Assembly (NCBI GenBank): GCA_016868585.1
Contig: VGGR01000007.1
Span: 1 to 64,000, forward strand
Reading direction: 5' to 3'
DNA: 64,000 bases
Source: Bacteroidota bacterium
Lineage (GTDB): Bacteria > Bacteroidota > Bacteroidia > Chitinophagales > Chitinophagaceae
Under the pieces are notes generated by a model. That model saw only the letters and a program-made list of their open reading frames with translations. It made no database searches and had not been told where the DNA came from. Below, piece after piece: positions 49,362-60,226 of this stretch. Within the stretch, counting starts at the first letter, position 1, and the number at the start of each line of letters is the position of its first letter. The position numbers and the translations under genes are program-made.

Positions 49362-51419
49362 TTACTTCTTGTTGGGTTGCATGGCCACACGATACAGCAA
49401 TAAAGCCATCAGTGCAAAAAAGCCAACGCCCAGCCATTTGTATCCTTCCCCACCTAATTGCTCAACAAGGCCGTGTTCTGCATTCCAGTTGCCAATGGTT
49501 GTGCTAACACTCTCCTTCGAAGACAGGATCGCTACCAATACGCCGGCTAAGGCTCCTCCCGCCACCAGACCTGTGGCAAATAAATTCCCTTTTCCAAGAT
49601 CTTCTTCCTCGGCGCTCACTACAATATTTTTTTGTTTGTGACGCCATTCAACCAGCCCCCGCACGGCTCCACCAATAAAAATAGGGAAGGTAGTAGAGAG
49701 CGGTAAGTAAATTCCAATGGCAAAACTGAGGGCTTTGATACCGCATAGTTCCATTACAATGGCAATGAACACGCCAACTAAAACAAATTGCCAATCGAGG
49801 TTGAAGGATAAAATTCCTTTGATCAGTGTAGCCATCAAGGTTCCCTGTGGTGCCGGATATTTATCAGTTCCAATTGCATGCTGAATTCCTTGTGCCGCCA
49901 TCTCTGCTGTTGGTTGATCCAACACCTTAATTGTTGCACCAATGGCTATGGACGAAACAATAGCACCAATAAATAAAGAGAGCTGTTGAAATTTAGGGGT
50001 AGCGCCTACAATGTAACCGGTTTTTAAATCTTGTGAGGTAGCGCCCGCGTTGGCTGCGGCAATACAGATCATACCACCTACCACCAATGCCATGGGCTCA
50101 TAAAAATGCCCCGTCCATTTTACGGCAATAAAAATCAAGCAGGTTCCCATCAGGGTGGCAATGGTCATTCCGGAAATTGGATTATTGGACGATCCGATCA
50201 GTCCAACAATCCGGGAGGACACCGTTACAAAAAAGGCACCAAAAATTATCACCAGTAAACCCAGCATAAGTTTACTTCCCAAATTGGCGCCAGGGATTAG
50301 TGTATTTGGCATTAAGGCAATAATAGCAATGAGCATGAAGCTACCAATTCCTACTACTTTGATGGAAAGGTCTTGCTCTGTGCGGACAGTAGTTGCGGCT
50401 ACGCCTTCTGATTGTTTAAGTGAACCAATGCTTCCTTTGAAAGAAGAGATTATTGTAGGAATGGTTTTAATAAGCGTTATAAATCCACCCGCTGCAACCG
50501 CACCAGCACCAATTTGCCGGATATAAGCACGGTAAATAGCCGTGGACCAATCTGCAAATTGTCCGGTTGCCGGATCCCAGCCGCCTGGTCCTCCTGCAAT
50601 GGTTACATCCTTCAGGTAACCCAGCTTTGCTAATTGCGTGGCAATAATTATTCCATTTTCATTGAGTAAACTGGCTAGTAAAGGAGTAAATACAAACCAG
50701 CTGAGCACTCCGCCCGCTACCAACACACCGGCAATTTTTGGTCCGATTATATATCCTACCCCCAGGTATTCGGGCGTAATTTCTCCACTCACTTTTGCGG
50801 AAGGAAAAAACTTTTGCGTTTGCTTGGTCATGAATGAAGGCGCTTCAGCGATCACATGAAAAATTTTCTGCAAAAGCGCATAACCAAAGGCAACACGCAA
50901 TCCCAAAAATGCGGTGCGTGCAAAATCACCTCCTTTCTCTCCTGCTTTTAACACCGAGGCACAAGCCGTTCCTTCCGGGTAAGGCAAGGTTTTGTGCTCC
51001 TGTACAATCAGCGAACGTCTCAGCGGGATCATCATCATTGTTCCTAACATCCCTCCAATGATAGCCAAGGTAAGGATGGTGAAATAGTTAAAGTAGCTGG
51101 CGCTTCCTGCTTCGCTCAAAAACAAAAAACCGGGAAGTGTAAACACAACACCGGCCGCAATACTTTCACCTGCAGAACCCGTTGTTTGAATGATATTATT
51201 TTCTAGTATGGTTGTCTTTAAAAACTTTCTTCCCAGGGTGATGGCTAATACGGCAATGGGGATCGAGGCGGAAACCGTTAAGCCGGCTTTGAGTGCGAGG
51301 TAAACAGTGGAGGCGCCGAAAATAATTCCAAATGCAGCGCCCGTTAAAATAGATTTAAGGGTGAACTCAGCCATTTTTGTTTCCGGGGAAACAAAGGGTT
51401 TGAAGGATTGATCAGACAT
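49362..51419 (-). CDS. OPT family oligopeptide transporter
   Basis: About 15 TMs; FTLKSILTGAAFGIIFGASTVYLALKAGLTVSASIP. Confidence 0.92.
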   Translation of the reverse strand: MSDQSFKPFVSPETKMAEFTLKSILTGAAFGIIFGASTVYLALKAGLTVSASIPIAVLAITLGRKFLKTTILENNIIQTTGSAGESIAAGVVFTLPGFLFLSEAGSASYFNYFTILTLAIIGGMLGTMMMIPLRRSLIVQEHKTLPYPEGTACASVLKAGEKGGDFARTAFLGLRVAFGYALLQKIFHVIAEAPSFMTKQTQKFFPSAKVSGEITPEYLGVGYIIGPKIAGVLVAGGVLSWFVFTPLLASLLNENGIIIATQLAKLGYLKDVTIAGGPGGWDPATGQFADWSTAIYRAYIRQIGAGAVAAGGFITLIKTIPTIISSFKGSIGSLKQSEGVAATTVRTEQDLSIKVVGIGSFMLIAIIALMPNTLIPGANLGSKLMLGLLVIIFGAFFVTVSSRIVGLIGSSNNPISGMTIATLMGTCLIFIAVKWTGHFYEPMALVVGGMICIAAANAGATSQDLKTGYIVGATPKFQQLSLFIGAIVSSIAIGATIKVLDQPTAEMAAQGIQHAIGTDKYPAPQGTLMATLIKGILSFNLDWQFVLVGVFIAIVMELCGIKALSFAIGIYLPLSTTFPIFIGGAVRGLVEWRHKQKNIVVSAEEEDLGKGNLFATGLVAGGALAGVLVAILSSKESVSTTIGNWNAEHGLVEQLGGEGYKWLGVGFFALMALLLYRVAMQPNKK

Positions 51420-51454
51420 AGTTTACTTTTTGTATAGGCAATTAATACAAGTTA

Positions 51455-52957
51455 TTAACTGTTCATCAGTTTTTGAAGTTTGCGTGTTAGTATTAATAAC
51501 ATACCCGCAGCAATACCGGACATGACCACAAACAAAAGGAAGAAGTCGTAAAGATTATTCATTTCATAGCCCATGAACGTGGTGGTTTTACCATCGGGGT
51601 ATAAGGCACTAAGTAATCCGGCCAGTTTGTTGGAACCGGCATTTGCTAAAAACCAAATAGCCATTAATAAGGACGCAAATTTCAACGGCGCCAGTTTATT
51701 GACCAGGGAAAGTCCAATTGGAGACAAACAGAGTTCGCCCCAGGTATGTAAGGCATACATGCCCAATAACCAGATCATACTCACTTTTGTTCCCACAGCA
51801 ACATCTTTTACGCCCAAGGCGATCCATAAATAGCCAAGGGAAAGTAGTAAGAGTCCCAATGACATTTTGGTAGGGGAGGAAGGCTCTTTTTTCCCCAACT
51901 TAAGCCATAACCAGGCAAAAATCGGCGCAAACAAGACCACATAAATGGAGTTTAGCGCAGCAAAGAAACTGGCCGGCACTGTATAAAAGCCCAGATCACG
52001 CTGGGTTTGTTCTTCTGCAAAAAAGGTAAGAGAGGCGCCGGCTTGTTCAAATGCACTCCAGAAAAATACTACAAAGAAGGAAACGCTGAATATCACGGCA
52101 ACACGCTGTTTTTCGATTGTGTTCAAGGTCTTATCTGAAAAAATGATATATCCAATCAATACAGGGGAGGCCACTAAAACATAGGCTAAGTAATCCACTA
52201 CGCGGGTATCAATATAGAATGCTGCAATCATGATGGCGGATAGCAAGGTTAAGCCACCTATCATATTTAATGGACGAACCCAGGCAGCGGGTGCATTGGC
52301 AGGCGTAAGTCCCAATATGTTATTGTCCGGGTCCAACACATATTTTTTATGATACACTAGTTGAACCAATACGCTGATCAACATGGCAATTCCTCCAGTT
52401 AGGAATGCCCATTTGAAATCCTCGGGATTGTCGGTGTCTCCTACCAATCCACAAATAATGGGACCCAGGGCTCCTCCTACATTTATTCCCATATAGAAGA
52501 TGGTGTAGGCCGAATCAGTTCTTCTATCTCCTTTTGGATACAGTTGTCCTACCAGTGCTGAAATATTGGGTTTGAAAAACCCGTTACCCGTGATCATCAA
52601 TCCCAGTCCTGTAAAAAACAATAGTGTGGAAAGTTCTGATGAGGTTTGGTAAACAGAGGCGCAGAAAAAAAGCACAAATTCGCCCAATGCCATCAAGATA
52701 CCTCCGGCTATAATCGAACGCTGATTACCCCAATACCTGTCCGCAATATAACCGCCCAACAAAGGGGTCAGATAGATCAGGCTGGTATAACTTCCATAAA
52801 GATGAGAGGCAAAGACTTTGTCAAAAAGCAGGGCCTTTGTTAAAAACAAAACCAAGATGGCTCTCATGCCATAATAGTTAAAGCGTTCCCACATCTCAGT
52901 GACAAATAAAACGGCTAGTCCTTTTGGGTGACCCGTAGCGGTAGTGTTGGCAGGCAT
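51455..52957 (-). CDS. POT/PTR family peptide MFS transporter
   Basis: EMWERFNYYGMRAILVLF, GGYIADRYWGNQRSI, FYMGINVGGALGPIICG. Confidence 0.95.
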   Translation of the reverse strand: MPANTTATGHPKGLAVLFVTEMWERFNYYGMRAILVLFLTKALLFDKVFASHLYGSYTSLIYLTPLLGGYIADRYWGNQRSIIAGGILMALGEFVLFFCASVYQTSSELSTLLFFTGLGLMITGNGFFKPNISALVGQLYPKGDRRTDSAYTIFYMGINVGGALGPIICGLVGDTDNPEDFKWAFLTGGIAMLISVLVQLVYHKKYVLDPDNNILGLTPANAPAAWVRPLNMIGGLTLLSAIMIAAFYIDTRVVDYLAYVLVASPVLIGYIIFSDKTLNTIEKQRVAVIFSVSFFVVFFWSAFEQAGASLTFFAEEQTQRDLGFYTVPASFFAALNSIYVVLFAPIFAWLWLKLGKKEPSSPTKMSLGLLLLSLGYLWIALGVKDVAVGTKVSMIWLLGMYALHTWGELCLSPIGLSLVNKLAPLKFASLLMAIWFLANAGSNKLAGLLSALYPDGKTTTFMGYEMNNLYDFFLLFVVMSGIAAGMLLILTRKLQKLMNS

Positions 52958-53058
52958 AGGGTTATACTCGTTTAAGAGACTCAAAATAAAGATTATTATC
53001 TAACCCTCAATTAACCGAAGGCTAATTACTTTCGCAACTGACTTTTCTGCCCTGTAAC

Positions 53059-54336
53059 ATGAGAATACTTTTATTAGGTTCCGGAGGGAGGGAGCATGCA
53101 TTTGCCTGGAAAATCAGTCAAAGCCCCCTTTGCACAGCCTTATTTATTGCGCCGGGTAATGCAGGTACAAAAGGGTTGGGGCAACATTTTTCATTTAGTG
53201 TTACTGATTTTGAAGCGATCAAAGCTTGTTGTATGCAGCAAGCAATTGATATGGTGATAGTGGGCCCGGAGGAACCACTGGTCAAGGGTCTGGTTGAATT
53301 TTTACGGGCCGAACCACTTCTCCGATCATTATTCATTATTGGTCCCGGGCAACAGGGTGCCGCACTAGAAGGGAGCAAGGCATTTGCCAAAGCTTTTATG
53401 CAGCGGCATGGAATTCCAACCGCTTCTTACCGGGAGTTTACTCAAGAAAATTATCAGGCGGGGTTAGATTATTTACAAATACATTCCTTACCCATTGTAT
53501 TGAAAGCCGATGGGCTGGCAGCGGGTAAGGGGGTTTTAATTTGTGCTACGCATCAAGAAGCCATATTGAGATTTGAAGAAATGATACAGTCTTCCAAATT
53601 TGGAGAAGCCGGAAAAAAAGTAGTAGTAGAAGAATTTTTACAGGGTATAGAGATCTCTGTGTTTGCGCTTACTGATGGCAAAAATTATGTGCTATTGCCC
53701 GAGGCAAAAGATTACAAACGAATTGGGGAGGGCGATTGCGGCTTGAACACAGGCGGAATGGGTGCGGTAAGTCCCGTGCCGTTTGTAGATGCCATTCTCT
53801 GGGAAAAAATAAAATCTCTGGTAGTGGATCCTACCATCATGGGGTTGCAAAAAGATGGTATTCCTTACTGTGGTTTTGTTTTTTTCGGGTTTATGATAGT
53901 TAAAGGCGAACCCTTTGTGATCGAGTATAACTGTAGAATGGGCGACCCTGAAACAGAAGCAGTAATGCCCCGTCTGCAATCTGATCTGGTGGAGCTATTG
54001 GCAGCAGCAGCCACAGGGGAATTGAAAAATTACGTTATTGAAACAGATCCAAGAACTGCATGCACGGTGGTGGCTGTTAGCGGAGGGTATCCCGAAGATT
54101 ATAAAAAAGGATTTTCCATTCAAGGACTGGATCAATTACCAGACTCTGCATTGGTGTTTCATATGGGTACGCAGCAAGAAGGAGATCAGATCATTACCAG
54201 TGGTGGCCGAGTTCTTGCCGTAACCGCATTTGGTAATTCAGTTACTGAAGCAGCTGAGGCCGCTAGCACAACTCAGTCTGTCCTTCAGTTTGAAGGAAAG
54301 TACTATCGACGAGATATAGGATTTGAATTCAAATAA
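53059..54336 (+). CDS. purD: Phosphoribosylamine-glycine ligase
   Basis: ILLLGSGGREHAFAWKI, VGPEEPLVKGL, NCRMGDPETEAVMPRL. Confidence 0.97.
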   Translation: MRILLLGSGGREHAFAWKISQSPLCTALFIAPGNAGTKGLGQHFSFSVTDFEAIKACCMQQAIDMVIVGPEEPLVKGLVEFLRAEPLLRSLFIIGPGQQGAALEGSKAFAKAFMQRHGIPTASYREFTQENYQAGLDYLQIHSLPIVLKADGLAAGKGVLICATHQEAILRFEEMIQSSKFGEAGKKVVVEEFLQGIEISVFALTDGKNYVLLPEAKDYKRIGEGDCGLNTGGMGAVSPVPFVDAILWEKIKSLVVDPTIMGLQKDGIPYCGFVFFGFMIVKGEPFVIEYNCRMGDPETEAVMPRLQSDLVELLAAAATGELKNYVIETDPRTACTVVAVSGGYPEDYKKGFSIQGLDQLPDSALVFHMGTQQEGDQIITSGGRVLAVTAFGNSVTEAAEAASTTQSVLQFEGKYYRRDIGFEFK

Positions 54337-55517
54337 ACCCCTATCCACCCCGCTGCTACTATTGCAGCGAACGATGTGGTAATAAAGGTGGCTATAGCGC
54401 CCCAGGTGACCCAAATAAACCCGGCAAGTATACTTGCTACTAATGCCCCGATACTTTCAGTTGAGCTAAAAAAACCAAGTGCAGTTCCCCGTTCTTCAGG
54501 GGCCGATTGATTACTGACCCACGCTTTGATCAATCCTTCTGTAGCCCCTGCGTAAAGTCCATAACAGCCAAATAAAAAAAGTAACCCATTTATACCCGGA
54601 CTGCTTGCCAATCCGGCATAAACCATTGCATAGAGAAAAAAGCCTCCAATCAGCACCGGTTTGTATCCCAGTTTATCCGCAAGCGTACCTAAAAAAGGAG
54701 CACTGCCAGCATAGACCAGATTGTAAAAAATATATATGGCAAGTGTAGCCGTATCCGCATCCAGTAAAACTTGCCCCCACTTGAAATGTTGCCCATCCAG
54801 CAGCGTTCTGGTAAATAAAATCAGAAATAAGTCAGCACTGTTGAACAGTAGAAAGATCCAAAAACCAGGCATGACCTTTTTAAAAGTAGGGCTGGCTCTT
54901 TTCCAGTAATGGAAATAGGCAAAGAATCCCTTTTGTTGTGCCATCAATGGAACAAATTTTTTCTCACGGATAAAAAAAGTCATTAACACTGAAAGAATTC
55001 CGGGAATAAAAGCCAGCAGGAACAACGCGCGAAATTCCCCAGGATGGGTAGATAGAAAGGCCAAGGCCAGCAAGGGTCCCAAAGCTGCCCCGAATGTGTC
55101 CATTCCTCGATGAAATCCAAAAACCTGTCCTCGATTTTCAGCCCTAACCTCTTGTGCCAACATAGCATCCCGGGCTGCCGTACGTACCCCTTTCCCCAAC
55201 CGATCCGTGGTTCGTGCTAAAAATACTCCAATGACACTACTGGTTAGACCCATGACTGGTTTGGAAACGGCGCTCAATAAGTATCCCCATTGTACAAAGG
55301 GTAGTCGGGAGCCTTTGCGGTCGCTCCAGGCGCCAAAACTTCCCTTGCTGATTCCTGCTATAAAATTTACCACTCCTTCCAAAGTGCCAATCAAAAACAC
55401 GCTGAATCCTATTTGTTTCAGGTAAACCGGGATCACCGGATATAACATTTCGCTGGCCACATCTGCTAACAGACTGACCAGCGATAAGATCCAAATGGTT
55501 CGGGTTAAGATCCGCAT
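54303..55517 (-). CDS. MFS transporter
   Basis: 12 TMs; DRLGKGVRTAARDAMLA; ATG 55517. Confidence 0.88.
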   Translation of the reverse strand: MRILTRTIWILSLVSLLADVASEMLYPVIPVYLKQIGFSVFLIGTLEGVVNFIAGISKGSFGAWSDRKGSRLPFVQWGYLLSAVSKPVMGLTSSVIGVFLARTTDRLGKGVRTAARDAMLAQEVRAENRGQVFGFHRGMDTFGAALGPLLALAFLSTHPGEFRALFLLAFIPGILSVLMTFFIREKKFVPLMAQQKGFFAYFHYWKRASPTFKKVMPGFWIFLLFNSADLFLILFTRTLLDGQHFKWGQVLLDADTATLAIYIFYNLVYAGSAPFLGTLADKLGYKPVLIGGFFLYAMVYAGLASSPGINGLLFLFGCYGLYAGATEGLIKAWVSNQSAPEERGTALGFFSSTESIGALVASILAGFIWVTWGAIATFITTSFAAIVAAGWIGVYLNSNPISRR

Positions 55518-55596
55518 GCTTGAAGTTACAATGAAACGGCTTTGAGAAGTTCTCAATTTCCCGCACCTTTGTCTCTCTAAAAAAGTGCGGTAGCAT

Positions 55597-56622
55597 ATGG
55601 GACTTTTTAATTGGTTTACGCAAGAGATTGCTATTGATTTGGGCACAGCTAATACGCTGATCATTCACAATGACGAAGTGGTGGTGAACGAGCCTAGTAT
55701 AGTTGCTTTGAATAGAAATAATCCAAAGGAAGTATTAGCCGTAGGAAAGAAGGCATTGATGATGCATGAAAAAACTCACGAGAGTATACGCACGGTACGT
55801 CCGTTACGTGATGGAGTAATTGCTGATTTCAACGCAGCAGAGTTAATGATTCGTGAGATGATCAAATTGGTGTATCCTAAACGACCGTTATTGCCGCCAA
55901 GTTGGAGAATGATGATTTGTATTCCTTCTTCCATTACCGAAGTAGAAAAGCGTGCGGTTAGAGACAGCGCAGAACAAGCTGGTGCTAAAGAGGTATACTT
56001 GATTCATGAACCTATGGCTGCTGCATTGGGTATTGGTATTGATGTGGAAGAACCCGTGGGCAATATGATCATTGATATTGGAGGCGGAACAACAGGGATC
56101 TCGGTAATTGCATTGGCGGGTATAGTTTGCGATCAGTCAATTCGTATTGCAGGAGACGAATTCACTGCAGACATTATGGAAGCCTTGCGTCGTTATCACT
56201 CTCTGTTGATTGGTGAACGTACGGCTGAGCAAATTAAAATTCAAGTGGGAGCTGCTTTAAAAGATATAGATAATCCTCCGGATGATTTTGCGGTAAATGG
56301 TCGCGACTTGGTTACCGGTATCCCTAAACAAATCATGGTGAGTTACCAGGAGATTGCTGAGGCGCTGGATAAAAGCATCTTTAAAGTTGAAGAAGCGATC
56401 TTGAAAGCACTTGAGCAAACGCCTCCTGAATTAGCCGCAGATATTTATCGACGTGGTTTATACATCACAGGTGGAGGAGCCTTACTACGTGGTTTAGATC
56501 GAAGACTGAGTAGCAAGATCAAACTTCCTGTACATATTGCAGACGATCCATTGAAAAGCGTAGTGCGCGGCACTGGGATCGGATTGAAAAATTACGATCG
56601 GTATCCATTTATTATGCGTTAA
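55597..56622 (+). CDS. mreB: Rod shape-determining protein MreB
   Basis: EIAIDLGTANTLI, IIDIGGGTTGISVIAL, YITGGGALLRGLD. Confidence 0.97.
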   Translation: MGLFNWFTQEIAIDLGTANTLIIHNDEVVVNEPSIVALNRNNPKEVLAVGKKALMMHEKTHESIRTVRPLRDGVIADFNAAELMIREMIKLVYPKRPLLPPSWRMMICIPSSITEVEKRAVRDSAEQAGAKEVYLIHEPMAAALGIGIDVEEPVGNMIIDIGGGTTGISVIALAGIVCDQSIRIAGDEFTADIMEALRRYHSLLIGERTAEQIKIQVGAALKDIDNPPDDFAVNGRDLVTGIPKQIMVSYQEIAEALDKSIFKVEEAILKALEQTPPELAADIYRRGLYITGGGALLRGLDRRLSSKIKLPVHIADDPLKSVVRGTGIGLKNYDRYPFIMR

Positions 56623-56647
56623 AGGGCGCAATTAAAACGGAACTACG

Positions 56648-57526
56648 TTGCGTAACGTCATCCTATTTATTGGTCGCTATCTAACCTTTTTTACCTTTCT
56701 GTTTTTGCAGACCGTATCACTTTGGTTTTTGTTTAGTTTCAACAAGTTTCATCAAGCGATGTTTTTGCAAACCGCAAATGAAGTAACCGGCGGGATCAAT
56801 AAGCGGTATAAAAATCTGGAGAACTTTTTTTTACAAGGGGAGGAGAATCGTCGTTTACATCTCATGAACGATTCTTTATTAAATCTCTTGTTGCAGCAAA
56901 TAACTTCGCCAGATACTACACGTCAATTAGTAACTGACACCTTATTGATTGATTCCTCCCGTCAATACAGACGCTATTATTTTAGACCGGCCGGCGTTGT
57001 TTATAATTCTACTAATAGTGAAAAGAATTATATCCAGTTAGATCGTGGTTCCATACATGGCGTAGCAGAAAACATGGCTGTGTTAAATGCTGATGGGAGT
57101 GCCGTTGGCATTGTGGTACATGTAAGTCCGCGCTTTTCACAAGTCATGAGTTTACTGCACGTACGTCAAAAAGTAAACGTGTCGCTTCAGAAAACCGGCG
57201 ATTTTGGTACGCTGGAATGGGATGGTAAAGATCCGGGCTTATTATTGTTGAAAGGACTGCCCAAGAGTGTTCCGATCAAATTGGGCGACCCTGTGGTAGT
57301 TAGTCGGTACTCTTTTAATTTTCCTCCCGGTTATCCCGTAGGCACAGTTGCTGAGATTATCAGTGATAAGCGTACAAATTTTTATTTATTGAAAGTAAAG
57401 CCGGCGGCTCGGTTTAATCACCTGCAACATGTATTTGTGGTGGAGAACCTGCAGTTTGCAGAGCAAGCCACCTTGGATCGGGAAACGCGAAAAAAAATTG
57501 ATGATGCTAAAAGGAGTAGTCAATGA
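56648..57526 (+). CDS. mreC: Rod shape-determining protein MreC, TTG start
   Basis: N-terminal TM, YIQLDRGSIHGVAENMAVLN; synteny; no upstream ATG. Confidence 0.93.
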   Translation: MRNVILFIGRYLTFFTFLFLQTVSLWFLFSFNKFHQAMFLQTANEVTGGINKRYKNLENFFLQGEENRRLHLMNDSLLNLLLQQITSPDTTRQLVTDTLLIDSSRQYRRYYFRPAGVVYNSTNSEKNYIQLDRGSIHGVAENMAVLNADGSAVGIVVHVSPRFSQVMSLLHVRQKVNVSLQKTGDFGTLEWDGKDPGLLLLKGLPKSVPIKLGDPVVVSRYSFNFPPGYPVGTVAEIISDKRTNFYLLKVKPAARFNHLQHVFVVENLQFAEQATLDRETRKKIDDAKRSSQ

Positions 57527-58059
57527 GAGAGATAGTTAGAAACCTGCTTCGGGTAGTCCTTTTTTTATTTATTGAAGTATATATACTTCAGCAAATACCC
57601 CATTTGCATCGTTTTATCTCTCCCTCTCTTTATTTCCTGTTTCTGCTTTGGCTGCCTTTTTCGGTTACCCCTCGCACTTTGCTTTGGATAGGCCTTGCAA
57701 CAGGGCTGGTGGTTGACTACTTCTTACAAAGTCCGGGGCTACATGCTTCTGCTTGTCTTTGGCTTTGCTTATTTCGCCCTTTTATGATCGGGATTTTGAC
57801 TCCCCGGGTAAGCAGCGAGTTCAATTATCGTGAACCCTCTCCTCAATCCTTGCTTTGGGCTCCCTACCTTATTTATATATCCCTATTAACGCTGGTGCAC
57901 CATACCTGGTTGGTATTTTTGGAGTGGTTGAGCTTTGGATCTTTCGATGATTTTCTGATCAAAATATTTGCCTCCACGGTCATTTCTCTTTTACTGGTCA
58001 TCCCCATTGAATTGCTATTTCCCCGCAACCTTTCTTTTCGAACCAATGCGGGTCGTTGA
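57523..58059 (+). CDS. mreD: Rod shape-determining protein MreD
   Basis: About 5 TMs, position between mreC and mrdA. Confidence 0.85.
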   Translation: MREIVRNLLRVVLFLFIEVYILQQIPHLHRFISPSLYFLFLLWLPFSVTPRTLLWIGLATGLVVDYFLQSPGLHASACLWLCLFRPFMIGILTPRVSSEFNYREPSPQSLLWAPYLIYISLLTLVHHTWLVFLEWLSFGSFDDFLIKIFASTVISLLLVIPIELLFPRNLSFRTNAGR

Positions 58060-58120
58060 TTTTGAAGCAAATTTGGAAAGCCGTTGCAGCCAACTTATTT
58101 TGCAATTGGTATAGTGATCC

Positions 58121-60226
58121 ATGGCTATCTATAATCAACCCCGAAGCAATACAATACGCCTAATTGTAATTATCACTTTCTTGATAATTGCACTGCAGTT
58201 GTTCTATTTACAATTAGTGGATCGTCGATATGAGCAGCTGGCAATGGATAATGCGGTATATCCTAAAGTCATTTATCCTGAACGCGGAATTATTTATGAT
58301 CGAAAGGGGAAAGCTATTTTAAATAATACTATCATTTTTGATCTGATGGTAACGCCCGCTGAAGCAAAGGGAATTGGTACGCTTGATTTTTGCAGACTGC
58401 TAAAAATGGACACCAGTGAATTTAGAAAGCGAATGGTGGACGCCATTATTAAAAACACCAGTGTTAGACCTTCCGTTTTTAAAGCCATGCTTACCAAAGA
58501 ACTTCAGGCAAGATTTGAAGAAAATAGCTGGCGTTTTCCCGGATTCAATTTGATGGAACGCCCGCTGCGCACCTATCCTTATCATGCAGCTGCTCATATT
58601 CTAGGTTATATCCGTGAGGCAGATAAACGTGACATTGAACGTTCCAATAATTTTTACAGACAAGGGGACTATGTAGGCAAAACCGGTCTGGAGGCGTACT
58701 ACGAATCGGTGTTGATGGGGCAGCGGGGAGTGCAGTATATGATTAAGGATAATAAAAACAGAATAGTGGGTGCGTATGAAGGGGGCGAATATGATACGGC
58801 TGCTATCGCAGGAAGAAGTTTGCATACGCATATCGATATTGAATTACAACAATTGGCAGAGGCATTGATGAGCAATAAAGTGGGTGGTTTGGTTGCCATT
58901 GACCCCAATACAGGAGGGATACTTTCTATGGTATCTGGGCCTAATTACGATCCTAACGATCTATCTGGTTCGGAGGGGAGCAGGAATTTTAGCAGAATGC
59001 AATTAGACGTTTCGGGACCCATGCTCAATCGTGCCATTGCAGGACGTTACGAACCTGGTTCTACTTATAAGCCCTTAGGTGCGTTAATTGCACTAAACGA
59101 AAAAGTAGTGAATGCTGCTTATGGTTATCCTTGTGGAGGCAGATATACCTTGTGTGGACATGGTAAACCAGAGTGTACGCATGCGGGTGGTGGACACGCA
59201 GCTAGTTTACGTTTAGCTATTGCCAATTCCTGTAATGCATACTTTGCGCACATTTATCGGCTGACGGTAGACAATCCAAAGTATACAAATGTCTGCGATG
59301 GGTATATGCATTGGAAGGAATATATGAATGCATTTGGGCTAGGAGTACGATTGGGGGTAGATCTTCCCAACGAGAGCACTGGCGGTATTCCAGACACCAT
59401 GGTTTATAACCGGGAAAATGCAGGACGATGGACTTCTTGCACAAATCTAACGTTAGGGATCGGGCAGGATAAAATGCAAACAACGCCTTTGCAAATGGCC
59501 AATGCCATGTGTATTATTGCTAATAAAGGATTTTATTATACACCCCATTTTGTAAAGGAGATCGAGGGAGAGGGGCCCGCTGATCAAATCCGGTTAAATC
59601 GGTTTCAAAAAAAACATAATGTATTGGCCAATATTCCTGACGCAGTATTCAATGAAGTGATAGAGGGCATGAGTGATGTGGTAAAGGTTGGAACGGCCAG
59701 AGGTGCCCAAATTGAAGGAATAGAAGTGTGTGCCAAAACAGGTACGGCAGAAAATTATACCATACTGGACCGACGTAGGATTAAGCTGCCAGATAATTCA
59801 ATGTTTGTTTGCTTTGCCCCCAAAGAAAATCCAAAGATTGCCATAGCGGTATTTGTGCAGAATGCAGGCTTCGGGGCAACTTGGGCTGCTCCTATTGCTC
59901 GAATGATGATGGAAAAATATTTGGTGGATACGTTAACGGCTAACAGCAAATTGGATTCAGCAAGAATTGCTTCTACCAATTTAATGCCCAGTTATTATAA
60001 ACGCTTACAGTATAAGGAAGATTCTATTCGGGCCTTCAAGTGGTTTCAGGTTACTAAAGACAGTTCTTATATTGATCGATTCTCCATGCAAGATCCGGCA
60101 ATGGGGCCGCAATCTCCATTCCGAAAGAATCCCGCTGAACAGCGGTTGCCTAACTGGGTTATCCTTTTATCAAATAGTAGCTTACCGGAACGGGCACTAA
60201 AGCAAATAAAAATATTTTCGGCATGA
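58121..60226 (+). CDS. mrdA: Penicillin-binding protein 2
   Basis: YEPGSTYKPLGA (SxxK), ANSCNAYF (SxN), CAKTGTAEN (KTG). Confidence 0.95.
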   Translation: MAIYNQPRSNTIRLIVIITFLIIALQLFYLQLVDRRYEQLAMDNAVYPKVIYPERGIIYDRKGKAILNNTIIFDLMVTPAEAKGIGTLDFCRLLKMDTSEFRKRMVDAIIKNTSVRPSVFKAMLTKELQARFEENSWRFPGFNLMERPLRTYPYHAAAHILGYIREADKRDIERSNNFYRQGDYVGKTGLEAYYESVLMGQRGVQYMIKDNKNRIVGAYEGGEYDTAAIAGRSLHTHIDIELQQLAEALMSNKVGGLVAIDPNTGGILSMVSGPNYDPNDLSGSEGSRNFSRMQLDVSGPMLNRAIAGRYEPGSTYKPLGALIALNEKVVNAAYGYPCGGRYTLCGHGKPECTHAGGGHAASLRLAIANSCNAYFAHIYRLTVDNPKYTNVCDGYMHWKEYMNAFGLGVRLGVDLPNESTGGIPDTMVYNRENAGRWTSCTNLTLGIGQDKMQTTPLQMANAMCIIANKGFYYTPHFVKEIEGEGPADQIRLNRFQKKHNVLANIPDAVFNEVIEGMSDVVKVGTARGAQIEGIEVCAKTGTAENYTILDRRRIKLPDNSMFVCFAPKENPKIAIAVFVQNAGFGATWAAPIARMMMEKYLVDTLTANSKLDSARIASTNLMPSYYKRLQYKEDSIRAFKWFQVTKDSSYIDRFSMQDPAMGPQSPFRKNPAEQRLPNWVILLSNSSLPERALKQIKIFSA

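Noticed and set aside
55561-55590. CCGCAC...GTGCGG inverted repeat upstream of mreB
   Set aside because: Only 6 bp per arm with an 18-bp loop; insufficient to claim an operator or riboswitch without comparative data.
55237-55668. 143-aa minus-strand ORF across the MFS/mreB divergent region
   Set aside because: Overlaps the start of mreB and the MFS N-terminus in another frame; unstructured composition.
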